The translations under genes were made by a program, and so were the position numbers. From Elusimicrobiota bacterium (GTDB lineage Bacteria; Elusimicrobiota; Elusimicrobia; 2-02-FULL-39-32): a stretch of DNA of 6,653 bases. Every line of letters starts with the position of its first letter. Within the stretch, counting starts at the first letter, position 1. This document shows, piece by piece, positions 6,290 to 6,653 of this stretch. Under the pieces are notes generated by a model. It searched no databases, had not been told where the DNA came from, and saw only the letters and a program-made list of their open reading frames with translations. The stretch is taken from assembly GCA_023249715.1 (NCBI GenBank), contig JAHFCA010000084.1, forward strand, positions 1 through 6,653. Reading direction: 5' to 3'.

Positions 6290-6453
6290 ACCTAAATAGT
6301 TCAGTTGGAGAGCGGAATTCGAATGAAAATCTGGCATTTTTTTCTTCACAAAAAAGTTCGCGCATACTCTGTAAGTATGCTTGAACTTTTTTGTTTTGAA
6401 AAAAAAGCCATCTTTTCATTCTCGGTTCACGCTTCCAACTGAACTATTTAGGT
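6290..6453. repeat. Long imperfect palindrome, MITE-like or nested palindromic element
   Basis: The ends are perfect 20-bp inverted repeats: ACCTAAATAGTTCAGTTGGA at 6290..6309, complementary to 6434..6453. The symmetry continues inward through nearly the whole sequence. AATGAAAA (6322..6329) faces TTTTCATT (6413..6420), TGGC (6332..6335) faces GCCA (6407..6410), and CAAAAAAGTTC (6349..6359) faces GAACTTTTTTG (6383..6393). GCATACT (6362..6368) faces AGTATGC (6374..6380), leaving a 5-nt loop. By hand roughly 65 of about 80 positions pair. No transposase frame fits in it, and I found no convincing target-site duplication. It fills most of the rplW-rplB gap and overlaps the last 38 nt of rplW. 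A transposon-derived small repeat is the best reading; an attenuator hairpin native to the operon is the alternative. Confidence 0.8.
6349..6393. terminator. Bidirectional intrinsic-terminator-like hairpin at palindrome core
   Basis: The core is a hairpin with stem CAAAAAAGTTC / GAACTTTTTTG, a two-position weak spot (one G-T wobble and one mismatch), then GCATACT / AGTATGC around the loop CTGTA. On either strand the stem ends in a run of six T, the layout of a Rho-independent terminator. It lies 22 nt past the rplW stop, inside the operon, so if fully active it would block L2 through S5. Partial read-through or an RNA-processing role is more plausible. The stem is only moderately GC-rich, so strength is uncertain. 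Confidence 0.5.
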
Positions 6454-6653
6454 CAATCGTATCACCCTTTTTTAAGGTAACGATCGCTTTTTTCCAATCG
6501 GAACGTTTCCCGGAGGGTTTCCCCTGAGACAAACGTTTCAATTTTCCCGGCATGTGCACAGTACGCACTTGTTTCACGTGAACTTTAAAAAGCTTTTGCA
6601 CTGTGTCTTTTACCATTCCCTTAGTGGTGCTAGTGTCTACTCTAAAGACATAC
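6416..6653 (-). CDS. rplW: 50S ribosomal protein L23, 5' part cut by window edge
   Basis: L23 forms the docking site for trigger factor and SRP at the exit tunnel. The frame is open to the right edge, giving 78 residues; the internal methionine at 6616 is not the start. Reading from the edge, YVFRVDTSTTKGMVKDTVQK matches the family's Y-x-F-x-V-D-x-x-A-x-K-x-x-I-K-x-A-V-E-K. LFKVHVKQVRTVHMPGK and the conserved DWKKAIVTLKKGDTID follow. The family normally ends a few residues after this point. Here the last eleven residues (LNSSVGSVNRE) and the TGA are read from the arm of the palindromic repeat at 6290..6453, so the native C-terminus was probably replaced. L23 precedes L2, as expected in the S10 operon. 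Confidence 0.93.
   Translation of the reverse strand, partial: YVFRVDTSTTKGMVKDTVQKLFKVHVKQVRTVHMPGKLKRLSQGKPSGKRSDWKKAIVTLKKGDTIDLNSSVGSVNRE

Noticed and set aside
6250..6290. A sigma-70 promoter for rplB
   Set aside because: A TATAA-like -10 exists on the minus strand, but no -35 box at proper spacing can be found.
6291..6340. A tRNA gene in the rplW-rplB gap
   Set aside because: Only a D-arm-like and a T-loop-like fragment are present, with no acceptor or anticodon stem; the sequence is better explained as the palindrome arm.
6281..6460. Target-site duplication flanking the palindrome
   Set aside because: The flanks (TCTAA on the left, TCAAT on the right) do not match as a direct repeat.

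Overview
This window is one continuous bacterial ribosomal-protein operon, read entirely on the minus strand (transcription runs from the right edge to the left edge). Reading downstream, the order is rplW (L23, 5' end outside the window), rplB (L2), rpsS (S19), rplV (L22), rpsC (S3), rplP (L16), rpmC (L29), rpsQ (S17), rplN (L14), rplX (L24), rplE (L5), rpsN (S14), rpsH (S8), rplF (L6), rplR (L18) and rpsE (S5, 3' end outside the window). This is the universal S10-spc order. The S10 block (ending with S17) and the spc block (starting with L14) are fused here: the S17 stop and L14 start overlap, with no promoter-sized gap.

The organism is a bacterium, judged from bacterial-type protein families and Shine-Dalgarno sequences ahead of most genes. 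S14 is the short zinc-binding form and L24 carries a four-cysteine zinc-ribbon tail, so it is not a typical gammaproteobacterium. Base composition looks AT-leaning by eye. S3 has a long acidic tail. The protein flavour reminds me of candidate-phylum lineages such as Omnitrophota or Elusimicrobiota, but that placement is a low-confidence impression.

From rplB to rpsE the genes are packed with 1-8 nt overlaps or gaps of 0-21 nt, so translational coupling is likely throughout. Several proteins are neighbours in the assembled ribosome: L5 and L18 both bind 5S rRNA, S3 and S14 sit in the 30S head, and L22, L23, L24 and L29 surround the exit tunnel. Four reading frames (L29, S17, L14, L5) can be extended upstream into the previous gene; I chose the internal ATG in each case for the reasons given.

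The exception to the compact layout is the 166-nt rplW-rplB gap. An almost fully palindromic sequence of about 164 bp (6290..6453) fills most of it and extends 38 nt into the end of rplW. It has 20-bp perfect terminal inverted repeats, imperfect arms of about 80 bp, and a core resembling a bidirectional intrinsic terminator. It supplies the last codons and stop of L23. This looks like a small non-autonomous palindromic repeat inserted into an essential operon and is the one real anomaly in the window. No protein-coding gene on the plus strand is supported.
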